Source: CAYVBJ01 sp964415185
GTDB lineage: Bacteria > Bacteroidota > Rhodothermia > Balneolales > Balneolaceae
Direction: 5' to 3'
Length of the DNA: 33,093 nt
NCBI GenBank assembly: GCA_964415185.1
Contig: CAYPZI010000018.1
Coordinates: forward strand, 1 to 33,093
This document shows positions 1-7,503 of this stretch, piece by piece (position 1 is the stretch's first letter; each line of letters starts with the position of its first letter). Both the position numbers and the translations under genes were made by a program. Under the pieces are notes generated by a model. The model made no database searches and had not been told where the DNA came from. It saw nothing but the letters and a program-made list of their open reading frames with translations.

Positions 1-393
1 GCAGGATTTTCTTGATTAACCGGATTGCCTTAATCCTGAACATCCTGCCCCATCCCGTAAATCATGGTTAATCCTGCCCCATCCCGTAAATCATGGTTAA
101 TCCTGCCCCATCCTGTCAATCCCGGTCAAAAACACTAAAACCAGGATTAGCAGGATTTTCTTGATTAACCGGATTGCCTTAATCCTGAACATCCTGCCCC
201 ATCCCGTAAATCATGGTTAATCCTGCCCCATCCCGTAAATCATGGTTAATCCTGCCCCATCCTGTCAATCCCGGTCAAAAACACTAAAACCAGGATTAGC
301 AGGATTTTCTTGATTAACCGGATTGCCTTAATCCTGAACATCCTGCCCCATCCTGTAAATCATGGTTAATCCTGCCCATCCCGTAAATCATGG
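1..393. repeat. Nested tandem repeat array (149-bp / 29-bp / 9-10-bp levels)
   Basis: A 149-bp unit starts at 1, 150 and 299; copies 1 and 2 are essentially identical and copy 3 is shortened and diverged. Each unit holds 29-bp sub-units (starts 42, 71, 100; 191, 220, 249; 340, 369). Each sub-unit is three related words beginning ATCCTG, ATCCCG and ATCATGG with 10, 9 and 10 bp spacing. The left third of the unit carries the same word on the opposite strand (CAGGATT). The array continues beyond the left edge, so its full length is unknown. I see no open frame across it that looks like a protein. Its position directly after the stop codon of a minus-strand operon suggests a 3' untranslated or intergenic role, which is inference. 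Confidence 0.9.
142..196. repeat. Hairpin-forming inverted repeat inside each 149-bp unit
   Basis: CAGGATT (151-157) can pair with AATCCTG (181-187), and CAGGAT (142-147) with ATCCTG (191-196). They are separated by symmetric 3-nt internal loops and a 23-nt apical loop. The same geometry recurs at 291-345, and the inner part recurs at 2-47. The structure would form in RNA from either strand. There is no T-tract, so it is not a standard intrinsic terminator, although it could mark or protect the 3' end of the mevalonate transcript. Confidence 0.6.
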
Positions 394-2724
394 TCAATTT
401 AATGGTTTTGATGCCTTTATCTCGGCTAACAGTGCATCATATCCAGCCTGTCGCATTGCTTCTTTGATGCGGTTTTGTTTGTTGCTGTCTTCACAGAGGG
501 CAATCATAGCACCGCCTCCGCCACCTCCGGTCAATTTTGCACCTAAGGCCCCGTTTTTTCTTGAAATTTCAACAAGCTCTTCAACTTCGGCGCTTGATAC
601 GTTTAGCACATTCAGAAAACCGTGATTCAGATTCATAATCATGCCCAGCTTTTCAAGATCGTAACTCTCAATGGCTTTTACGGCTTCGAGTGCAAGTTCG
701 TCCATTTGTTCAAAAATTTTGCCGTACCAACCGGGGTATTTTTCATAGGCTTCACGAACCCGTGACACCATTTTGGATGTCATGCTTTCCACGCCACTGA
801 GTCCAATTACTACAGGAATCGGCTTTTCCAGTGTCAGAGATTCCGTTTTTGGGGGCTCTTCCTTTCTGAAGAGTATCAGGTTACCGTAGGTTGAAACCGT
901 ATTGTCGATTCCGGAAGCTCCGCCGTGTACGATATGTTCCGATTTCAGCGAGAGCTCCTGCACATCCCTGTCGGTAAGATCCAGCTCGAATTCACGATTC
1001 AGTGCCCGGATAATGGCTACGGCAAGTGCAGCTGATCCGCCCATGCCCATTGCCCGCGGCACTTCCGGAAAAACCTCGATATTCATCCCCTGATTTCGCA
1101 GGTTCATCTTGTCAAGAATCATCTCAAGAGAATGATAGATGGAATAATCGTGATCGGCTCCGAATTCCAGTTTCTGCTCTACACCCCACCTCGGAATTAC
1201 TACATGTACATCCTGGTCCTTACTGCGCCGCCAAACTTTTGCTCTCATTTTAAGCGTAATGGGCGAAGCCACTGCATGGGCACCGTGAACTACCGAATGC
1301 TCGCCTGCAATAATGATCTTTCCATATCCGAATGCCATATCTTCTTCAGGGCCGGGCTCTTCTTTAACCGACGACTTGCTTTGAGCCTGTTCTTTTTTTA
1401 GTTCCTCAATAATTTCTTTGGCTTTCCAGACTTTTATTTCACCGCTTTCAACGAGGCGTTCGAGTACTTTTTCAAATAATTCAGACGGGGCTCCTGCTGT
1501 GCTTGCTACGCTGCGTGCGTGCAAGGTCATATGTCCGCGCTGGATGCCTTCAGTTCCGAGTGATCTCAATGCCGAAAAATTCTGTGCCAGCCCTACGGCT
1601 CCCATCACTTCCGCCAATTCTGTTGCCGATTCAATGCCGAGAATCCGGTGAGCAATAGCCACCGACCGGTTTGATTTCAGTGATCCGCCAACCACGCCCA
1701 CTTTCAGCGGAATATCAATCGTGCCTACAAGGTTGCCTGTATCACCTTTGAACCAGTTTGTAAGGGATGTGTACTTGCTTCCGCGGGCGGCATATGCATG
1801 AGCGGCGGCTTCGATGGCACGCCAGTCGTTCCCGGTTGCAATAGCCACAGGGTCAATCCCGTTCATGATACCCTTGTTGTGCGTTGCAGCGCGGTATGGA
1901 TCAGTTGCCGCAAATTCAGCGGCACGGATAATGCCATCACGCACCTGTTCCCCGGACGCACTGTTGAATTTCAGATAATCAACCGGAATATCACATTTTG
2001 CCCTGATCATCGCGCGGTCCGTCAGGTTGGATAAAATTCTCAGATACACCTTACCATTTGTAATTTTTTCAATCAGCGGAGCCACACCTTCACACATACT
2101 GTTTACAAGATTGGCTCCCATCGCATCACGGGTATCAACCAACAGGTGAACTACTACCATACTTCCCGCATGGCGTGATTGTGCATAGATCATCACCTCC
2201 AGGTCGATTGCTCCTCCACCGCGGGCCACCATATTCGGATGCAGGCTGTTTGCAAGATTCAGGATCTCCTCTTTTTGCTGAAGAATAGCATGCTTCACCT
2301 TCATCGGGTGGGAGACATCCACAAGCTGAATCTGGCCGATTAAAACCGGTTCGTCTGACTCAGATGTGAAGCCGCCGGCATTTCTCACAACTTTGGCTGC
2401 AGAGCTTACCGCTGCCAGAACTGACGGCTCTTCAACAACCATGGGAACCACATAAGGCATTTCATTAATGATAAAATTAAGCCCAAGGCCCATTGGGAGG
2501 CCAAAAACACCGATCACATTTTCAATCATTTTATCTGCCTCGGCGGAAGATAAAACCTGTTGCTGGTCTAACAGTCCCAGGTAATCTTCAGAATTTAATA
2601 TTCCCTCCTCATGCAGAATTTTGAGTCTTTCATCAATCGTCAGTTTATAAAATTTGGGAATCCGGGAATCACTTTTTTTCTCTTTCCCGGTTACCGGGTG
2701 TTTAGTTTCATTGTCAGTCTTCAT
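394..2724 (-). CDS. Fused HMG-CoA reductase (class II) / mevalonate kinase
   Basis: One 776-residue polypeptide with two enzymes. Residues about 20-440 are a class II HMG-CoA reductase, which interconverts HMG-CoA and mevalonate. It has the ENVIG motif (68-72), catalytic Glu in VEEPSV (98/99), Lys284 in THNKG, Asp300 in TGNDWRA and His398 in RGHMTLH, closely matching the Pseudomonas mevalonii enzyme. VDTRDAMGAN (196-205) resembles its NADH-binding loop, so NADH use is possible. An acidic and lysine-rich linker (445-462) leads to a GHMP mevalonate kinase (465-776) with GKIIIAGEHSVVHG, PRAMGMGGSAAL (556-567), Asp607 in GGASGIDNT and KLTGGGGGGA (730-739). It is the last gene of the operon and its ATG overlaps the end of the phosphomevalonate kinase gene by 11 nt. 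The frame is continuous with both active sites intact, so this is a true fusion rather than a frameshift artefact. The stop codon lies at the edge of the repeat array. Confidence 0.95.
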   Translation of the reverse strand: MKTDNETKHPVTGKEKKSDSRIPKFYKLTIDERLKILHEEGILNSEDYLGLLDQQQVLSSAEADKMIENVIGVFGLPMGLGLNFIINEMPYVVPMVVEEPSVLAAVSSAAKVVRNAGGFTSESDEPVLIGQIQLVDVSHPMKVKHAILQQKEEILNLANSLHPNMVARGGGAIDLEVMIYAQSRHAGSMVVVHLLVDTRDAMGANLVNSMCEGVAPLIEKITNGKVYLRILSNLTDRAMIRAKCDIPVDYLKFNSASGEQVRDGIIRAAEFAATDPYRAATHNKGIMNGIDPVAIATGNDWRAIEAAAHAYAARGSKYTSLTNWFKGDTGNLVGTIDIPLKVGVVGGSLKSNRSVAIAHRILGIESATELAEVMGAVGLAQNFSALRSLGTEGIQRGHMTLHARSVASTAGAPSELFEKVLERLVESGEIKVWKAKEIIEELKKEQAQSKSSVKEEPGPEEDMAFGYGKIIIAGEHSVVHGAHAVASPITLKMRAKVWRRSKDQDVHVVIPRWGVEQKLEFGADHDYSIYHSLEMILDKMNLRNQGMNIEVFPEVPRAMGMGGSAALAVAIIRALNREFELDLTDRDVQELSLKSEHIVHGGASGIDNTVSTYGNLILFRKEEPPKTESLTLEKPIPVVIGLSGVESMTSKMVSRVREAYEKYPGWYGKIFEQMDELALEAVKAIESYDLEKLGMIMNLNHGFLNVLNVSSAEVEELVEISRKNGALGAKLTGGGGGGAMIALCEDSNKQNRIKEAMRQAGYDALLAEIKASKPLN

Positions 2725-3832
2725 AAGCGTAACTGTAACTCAATCCTTTTTTTTGTATTGCCAGGTCCAAAATTTCAAACGGGCTTTCGGCTATAATACG
2801 AATAATTCTTTCACGAATATCCGGCGAATTACAAAATGCAACGCCGATGTCTCCGCCGCCTGCACCTGATGGTTTGTATACACCTCCTGACTGACTTACA
2901 AGCTGATTAATCTTTTTATGAACCGCTGAAATGATATCTGTTCCGCTCTCAAGGCCAAGCTGCTCTTCAAGTTTCGCAAAAAGCGGCACAATTTCCAAAA
3001 AAGCCTCAACATCTCCTTTCCGGAATGCCCTGCTGCCTTCTTCACATACATCGTGCATTTTTTTCATAATCTGTTCATAAGTTTTTGGTACGGAATCCCG
3101 GAATTTGTTTACGTTTTGTACAAATTTACGTGTAGATGTAGAACACCCGGTCCAAATTGGAATCATTTCAAGATTTTCCGGCCATACAAGAGAATCAATT
3201 TTACCATCGAGGTTCTCAATTAATTCCGGCATTCTATATTCGATAATACCGCCTGTTGTGCTTGCGGCAATATCCACCCCGCTACCGATCTTGCCCTGGG
3301 CAATTCTATGGGCACGAAGAGCTTCCTGGAAAAGGCTTTTAGACCAAAACTGTATTCCGAGATATTCGCTTAATGCTTTCAAAAATGCCACAGTCAGAGC
3401 CGCACTTGACCCAATACCAAGCTTTTGTGTTGATTTTTTATGATAAAAATCGCTTGTATCTATAGTGATATCTGCACTTGCTATAGCTCCAATTTGCGTT
3501 ATTATATATTTAAGAAGCGAAAAAACAAATCCCGGTTTCTTATCAAAACCGTTTTTCCCATTGGCAAGAATGGCGGTCCCATTTCTGTCTAATGAGAAGA
3601 GGATATCTTTCATTCCGAGGTTGGGTGCCTCAAACTTAAATATCCCTCCCTTGCGAGGCCTGATCTCAACCCTGCAGTCTTTATTTACTGCCGCCACCAG
3701 TGCCGGTGCAGATTCCAGTACCGCATATTCTCCCAATATTATCAACTTGCCGGGTGCAGTTGCAGCTTCAATGGGTTTTTTCATATTGTTATCTGATTTA
3801 GGATATGTTTTTTTACCCGTCTTATTTTCCAT
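2714..3832 (-). CDS. mvaK2: Phosphomevalonate kinase (GHMP family)
   Basis: Cytoplasmic kinase converting mevalonate 5-phosphate to the diphosphate. The 372 residues show the three GHMP motifs: APGKLIILGEYAVLE (26-40), KLGIGSSAALTVAF (137-150) and KPSGAGGGDIG (320-330), plus GSGVDIAAS (183-191) with the candidate catalytic Asp187. The assignment as the second kinase rests on the GEYAVLE and PSGAGGGD variants typical of phosphomevalonate kinases and on its place between the decarboxylase and the mevalonate kinase domain. The ATG at 3832 overlaps the previous gene by 11 nt. A second ATG at codon 17 (MKKPIEAATAPGK) lies just before the first motif and is an equally reasonable start, and no Shine-Dalgarno sequence decides between them. 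Confidence 0.9.
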   Translation of the reverse strand: MENKTGKKTYPKSDNNMKKPIEAATAPGKLIILGEYAVLESAPALVAAVNKDCRVEIRPRKGGIFKFEAPNLGMKDILFSLDRNGTAILANGKNGFDKKPGFVFSLLKYIITQIGAIASADITIDTSDFYHKKSTQKLGIGSSAALTVAFLKALSEYLGIQFWSKSLFQEALRAHRIAQGKIGSGVDIAASTTGGIIEYRMPELIENLDGKIDSLVWPENLEMIPIWTGCSTSTRKFVQNVNKFRDSVPKTYEQIMKKMHDVCEEGSRAFRKGDVEAFLEIVPLFAKLEEQLGLESGTDIISAVHKKINQLVSQSGGVYKPSGAGGGDIGVAFCNSPDIRERIIRIIAESPFEILDLAIQKKGLSYSYAYED

Positions 3833-4871
3833 TCAGATGATTATTGTTTGGATTTCTTTTACCTGCCTTCACAGAAGGTCCGGGGCCAGCAGTTATAACT
3901 TTAATGACACCCGGAATCGATTCTAATAATTCGCTGACAACTTTGTCTGTACCACCTTCGCAAAAAACCTTTACTTGTGGGCCGGCATCCATGGTTACAT
4001 ATGCCGGAAGCCCATTTTTCCGCTGATCCCAAACCGCTTGTATTGCCTCAACCGTTACCGGGTTCCAATATAGAATAGGCGGGCGGGCCGACATAGCCAA
4101 ACCGTGCATCTTGAATGCACTGTGCTCGGCAAGCTCTCCTGCTTTTTCAATATCACGGTCTCTTATTGCCATCTTCATCTCTTGTATATCCTTCCGGGAA
4201 GAGTCAACCCACGATGGATAATAGGGTGATGTTGTAGCTGTACGGTTCATACCTTCTGTGGATCCAATTGATTTTTTGTCTTCAGAAGTTATCGCTATAA
4301 CCATTTTTACATCCCAGTAGTTCTCGTCATACAGCTGTTCTGCATGATCATGGATTTCATTAGTGCCTTTTCCGGCAATCATTTCTACAAATCCGCCATA
4401 AATTGAACGGGCTGCCGAACCGGAACCCCTGCGTGCAAATTGAGATAAGCTTTTCATTCCCATGTTTACGGAATAGACTTCATTAAAGGCAGCCGTAAGA
4501 GCCGCATAACCGGAAGCCGATGATGCAAGACCTGCACTTGTCGGAAAATTATTATTACTTTCGCCATGAAATCTTAGCCTTTTATCGGTTCCACAAATAA
4601 GGGTAGCAAAGCGGGATATTCTATTCAATTCCTCGCCTTCAAGAGAAGTGCTATTTAATATAAATTCGTCTGTTGAGTAGCCGGGAGTGATACTCAGTTT
4701 CGTTCTCGTTTTAAGGGCATCCAGAGTAAGTGATATGGAACCAACTGCGGGGAGATTCTCATTATGTTCTCTTTTACCCCAATACTTTACGAGTGCAATA
4801 TTCGCATACGCTTCGGCTACTGCCAAATTTTCCCGGGATTCAATATGATGTTCAATTGATAAATTTTTCAC
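3822..4871 (-). CDS. mvaD: Diphosphomevalonate decarboxylase
   Basis: ATP-dependent decarboxylase yielding isopentenyl diphosphate, the last step of the mevalonate route. Family motifs are ANIALVKYWGKR (23-34, active-site Lys29), the ATP loop NFPTSAGLASSASGYAAL (108-125), RRGSGSAARSIYGGFVEM (148-164) and MDAGPQVKVF (294-303) with catalytic Asp295. The length of 349 residues is normal. It is the first gene of the operon; a good FCB-type promoter lies at 4911-4940. The start codon is GTG and is overlapped by the stop of a 7-codon leader ORF (4868-4891). HMG-CoA synthase and IPP isomerase are not in this window. Confidence 0.95.
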   Translation of the reverse strand: MKNLSIEHHIESRENLAVAEAYANIALVKYWGKREHNENLPAVGSISLTLDALKTRTKLSITPGYSTDEFILNSTSLEGEELNRISRFATLICGTDKRLRFHGESNNNFPTSAGLASSASGYAALTAAFNEVYSVNMGMKSLSQFARRGSGSAARSIYGGFVEMIAGKGTNEIHDHAEQLYDENYWDVKMVIAITSEDKKSIGSTEGMNRTATTSPYYPSWVDSSRKDIQEMKMAIRDRDIEKAGELAEHSAFKMHGLAMSARPPILYWNPVTVEAIQAVWDQRKNGLPAYVTMDAGPQVKVFCEGGTDKVVSELLESIPGVIKVITAGPGPSVKAGKRNPNNNHLNGK

Positions 4872-4891
4872 GCGGGAGATAACAGATTCAT
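4868..4891 (-). other. Possible 7-codon leader ORF overlapping the mvaD start
   Basis: An ATG at 4891 opens MNLLSPA and ends in a TGA whose first two bases are the last two of the mvaD GTG start, giving the 4-base GTGA overlap. It lies about 13 nt downstream of the start point expected from the promoter at 4911-4940. Such overlaps often couple translation by reinitiation. No Shine-Dalgarno sequence is visible for either start. Chance occurrence is possible because the ORF is so short. Confidence 0.4.
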
Positions 4892-4910
4892 GAAAATTGA
4901 TTCACAAAAA

Positions 4911-4940
4911 CAAATATAAATATGACCACATTTCTGACAA
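4911..4940 (-). promoter_or_regulatory. Bacteroidota-type promoter of the mevalonate operon
   Basis: Read on the minus strand, TTG (4940-4938) is followed after exactly 19 bases by TATATTTG (4918-4911), matching the TTG-N19-TAnnTTTG pattern of the Bacteroidota primary sigma factor. Transcription would start near 4904, giving a leader of about 33 nt before mvaD. Confidence 0.75.
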
Positions 4941-4958
4941 GTTCTTGCTAAAGATAGC

Positions 4959-4987
4959 ACTAAAACAGAGCGATTGCACATTTTAGT
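4959..4987. repeat. Short inverted repeat between the ABC and mevalonate operons
   Basis: ACTAAAA (4959-4965) and TTTTAGT (4981-4987) are 7-bp arms with a 15-nt spacer. It lies about 35 nt after the ABC ATPase stop and upstream of the mva promoter. It could be a weak terminator or an operator; A/T-rich arms make chance likely. Confidence 0.25.
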
Positions 4988-5021
4988 TTTGAATTAAATC
5001 ATCCGAAAGGGGAATGCGTTA

Positions 5022-5783
5022 TTACAGCCAGGGAAGTTTTTCATCATTACCTGTTCCCGTTCTAACATATTCATCAAATATCTCGCTCAGGCTGGAATCC
5101 CGTTGAAGCTGCCGGCGCGATTCGGCATCAAGATAAGCTATAATATTGCCATGACTCAAAATGGCTATGTCATCACAAAGATTTTCAACTACTTCGAGAA
5201 TATGGCTGGTTAAAAAGATGGTTGTTCCTTTATCCCTGAATTGTCGCAAAACCGTTTTCATGCGTCCGATAGATATCACGTCCACACTTTCAAAAGGCTC
5301 ATCCAAAAAAAGAATATTAGGCTTGGTGAGGATGGCTGCACAAAAAGCAAGCTTCTTTCTGCTGCCTGATGATAGCTGCCTCACCTTGATATGTGTAAAA
5401 TCACCGATTTCAAAATAACTGAAAAGTGACGTGATTTTATCATTCAATGATTCTTCTGCAACATCATACATTTCACAGACGTAAGAGATAAATTCAAAAC
5501 TCGTAAAATTTTCAAACAGAAGCGGAGGCTGCAGTACCGACGCCACACTTTTTTTGATCTCTTCTTCATTCTGTGGAGTCAATGGTAAATCACCGAAAAA
5601 TATTTGACCCTCATCATAATCCAATAATCCTGTGAGAATGCCGATCAAAGTACTTTTACCGGCCCCGTTAGGCCCGATTAATCCGAATATATTTCCGGCC
5701 GGTATTTCCAGGTTTACATTCTGTAATACTTCCTTTTCATCGTAAGATTTTGATAGGGATTTTATTATCAGTGCTTTTTTCAT
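5022..5783 (-). CDS. ABC transporter ATP-binding protein
   Basis: Cytoplasmic ATPase subunit of 253 residues. Walker A GPNGAGKS (37-44), Q-loop Gln85 in VLQPP, signature LSSGS (137-141, a variant of LSGGQ), Walker B ILFLDEP (157-163) and the switch histidine in LTSHI (194) are all present, so it should hydrolyse ATP. The one-cassette form with an ABC-2-like partner is typical of export or gliding-type systems. It lies 23 bp after the membrane-protein gene, its likely permease. The substrate cannot be read from the sequence. Confidence 0.9.
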   Translation of the reverse strand: MKKALIIKSLSKSYDEKEVLQNVNLEIPAGNIFGLIGPNGAGKSTLIGILTGLLDYDEGQIFFGDLPLTPQNEEEIKKSVASVLQPPLLFENFTSFEFISYVCEMYDVAEESLNDKITSLFSYFEIGDFTHIKVRQLSSGSRKKLAFCAAILTKPNILFLDEPFESVDVISIGRMKTVLRQFRDKGTTIFLTSHILEVVENLCDDIAILSHGNIIAYLDAESRRQLQRDSSLSEIFDEYVRTGTGNDEKLPWL

Positions 5784-5806
5784 GCTGCTTTTGTTTCAAA
5801 AAATAA

Positions 5807-7357
5807 TTAAAAATCGGTCCATAATTTCGGAAGTATCCTGGAATGAAAAGTACGGTACAATAAATTAAAATTTGCCATCAGATAAAAGCCGATGGCCAGG
5901 GTCAGCAGTCCCATAAACCACAGCCTGTAAATTTGTAAATCAAATAGCGGAATAAAAATGGCATAGCCGAGAATAAAGATTGCAAATGATATGGTAAAAG
6001 TTACTTTTTGGGGTATAACGGGGTGTTTATAACTGAAAGACCCAAAGCTTGCCTTGTGATATTGATAAAACGAGCTCCATGTAAAAATCAGCATAAAGCA
6101 GATGAAAAAGAACGTATTGGAAATATATATTTCCAGGGCGCTTCCAAGCTGTGGTAAATAGATCACTTCAAATATTGTAATCAGGTAGAAAATGATCAGG
6201 GGTAGGGTTATGATGCCCAAAAACCGTTCTTTTAGCTGACGCTCAAATGGAATCGGAAATTGTTTGTGAAGCAGGAATTCCCTGTTTTCATATCCAAACA
6301 TATTTGCCATACCCATTGCAAGAAGTGCGACCGGTATTGCCGCAAACATGGTCAGAATTAATATTTCACCAATTACACCAAAATCTATATACAGAAGCAG
6401 TGGAATATATACGACCGGAATCACTGCAATAGCCAGAAACTGAAGCCGGTTATAGGGATGCGTGAAAATATAGTAGTAGTATTTGCCTGCATGGCTGCCA
6501 AACCATCGGTTCAGTGATCTCCATAGCCGGCTTGATTCCTCCTTATATACTTTCTGTAGAGGGCTTTGCAGGCTTTCAAGTGTTTTGTAATAGTGGTCTC
6601 TGAATATGAGTAATATTAGAAGAATTAGAAAGAAAAGTAAAACAGAGGTTAAAAAAGGCTCATGTTCGTATGTAGCAGCTAAATAAAGCAAGCCACCGGG
6701 CAGCCATAGAAAAAAGTTGAGAATTCCGCTCATTTCAATAGCAAGGCTTTCCAGCCATGCCTGCGCATCTCTCGAAATAATCACAACAGCCTGAATGGAT
6801 CCAAAGAGTATAAAAAAGATACTGAATACTACGGTTCTGAATCGCTTCTCTACCATTTTTAAAAACCGTGTTTTGATCGAAAAGATTATGGCATAATTAA
6901 GCAACACTGCACTGACCAGAACGGGGATATTCCAGAAGCTGTCAATCTGAATGGAGAGAAAAACAAGCCATGTGAGTATATATATGACATTTACCGGGTG
7001 ATAGAGACTTATAAGATTCAGATGCCAGGCCAGTTTGCCTGCCGGATACCCGTATGCAAGCAGTTTCCTGTTCTCATCTACATTTAAAAGACGGGTACTT
7101 GTAAACCCGAAATGTAAAACCCAGAATACATTTGCAAATACGGCCAATATGAGTTTATGTATTTCAGGAGTAAGCCACGGCAGATCTACCGCATATTGGG
7201 GCGTACTATCCAAAAAGACTACCACCATGGCCGATCCCATCAGGTTGAAAAGCATGATGGCAAGAAAAAGCGAATACCCGAATACCAATGCAACCTGAAG
7301 GCGGGTAAGCCTTGACAAAAACAGGTTCCAGTTCAGGTAAAGCAATTTTGAAATCAT
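5807..7357 (-). CDS. Polytopic membrane protein, likely ABC exporter permease
   Basis: About 516 residues with roughly a dozen hydrophobic segments and short loops; no enzymatic motif is visible. I chose the ATG at 7357 (MISKLLYLNWNLFLSR), which gives a short basic N-terminus before the first membrane helix, the usual arrangement for ABC-2 type permeases. The frame stays open to a TTG at 7399, but that would add 14 residues without family features. The gene immediately precedes and is probably co-transcribed with the ABC ATPase at 5022-5783, which is the main reason for the permease call. I do not recognise a more specific family. Confidence 0.75.
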   Translation of the reverse strand: MISKLLYLNWNLFLSRLTRLQVALVFGYSLFLAIMLFNLMGSAMVVVFLDSTPQYAVDLPWLTPEIHKLILAVFANVFWVLHFGFTSTRLLNVDENRKLLAYGYPAGKLAWHLNLISLYHPVNVIYILTWLVFLSIQIDSFWNIPVLVSAVLLNYAIIFSIKTRFLKMVEKRFRTVVFSIFFILFGSIQAVVIISRDAQAWLESLAIEMSGILNFFLWLPGGLLYLAATYEHEPFLTSVLLFFLILLILLIFRDHYYKTLESLQSPLQKVYKEESSRLWRSLNRWFGSHAGKYYYYIFTHPYNRLQFLAIAVIPVVYIPLLLYIDFGVIGEILILTMFAAIPVALLAMGMANMFGYENREFLLHKQFPIPFERQLKERFLGIITLPLIIFYLITIFEVIYLPQLGSALEIYISNTFFFICFMLIFTWSSFYQYHKASFGSFSYKHPVIPQKVTFTISFAIFILGYAIFIPLFDLQIYRLWFMGLLTLAIGFYLMANFNLLYRTFHSRILPKLWTDF

Positions 7358-7503
7358 AGGGAAAAGATATTGAAAAGAATCTTCAGGATAGTAAAACAAA
7401 AAAGGAAAAGGAATTAGGGCTTTTTAACTCATGTGATGGCCACTTTTTAAAAAATAAATGCCACTGACCCGGTAAAAAACTGCGTGGTTCAAGCAGCATC
7501 CGG

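Noticed and set aside
1..393. CRISPR array as an explanation of the left-edge repeats
   Set aside because: The repeats are contiguous and nested, there are no unique spacers of uniform length, and no cas gene is present.
7400..7503. Terminator of the AGCS gene (CTGC-N9-GCAG followed by six T on the minus strand)
   Set aside because: The stem is only 4 bp; too weak to annotate.
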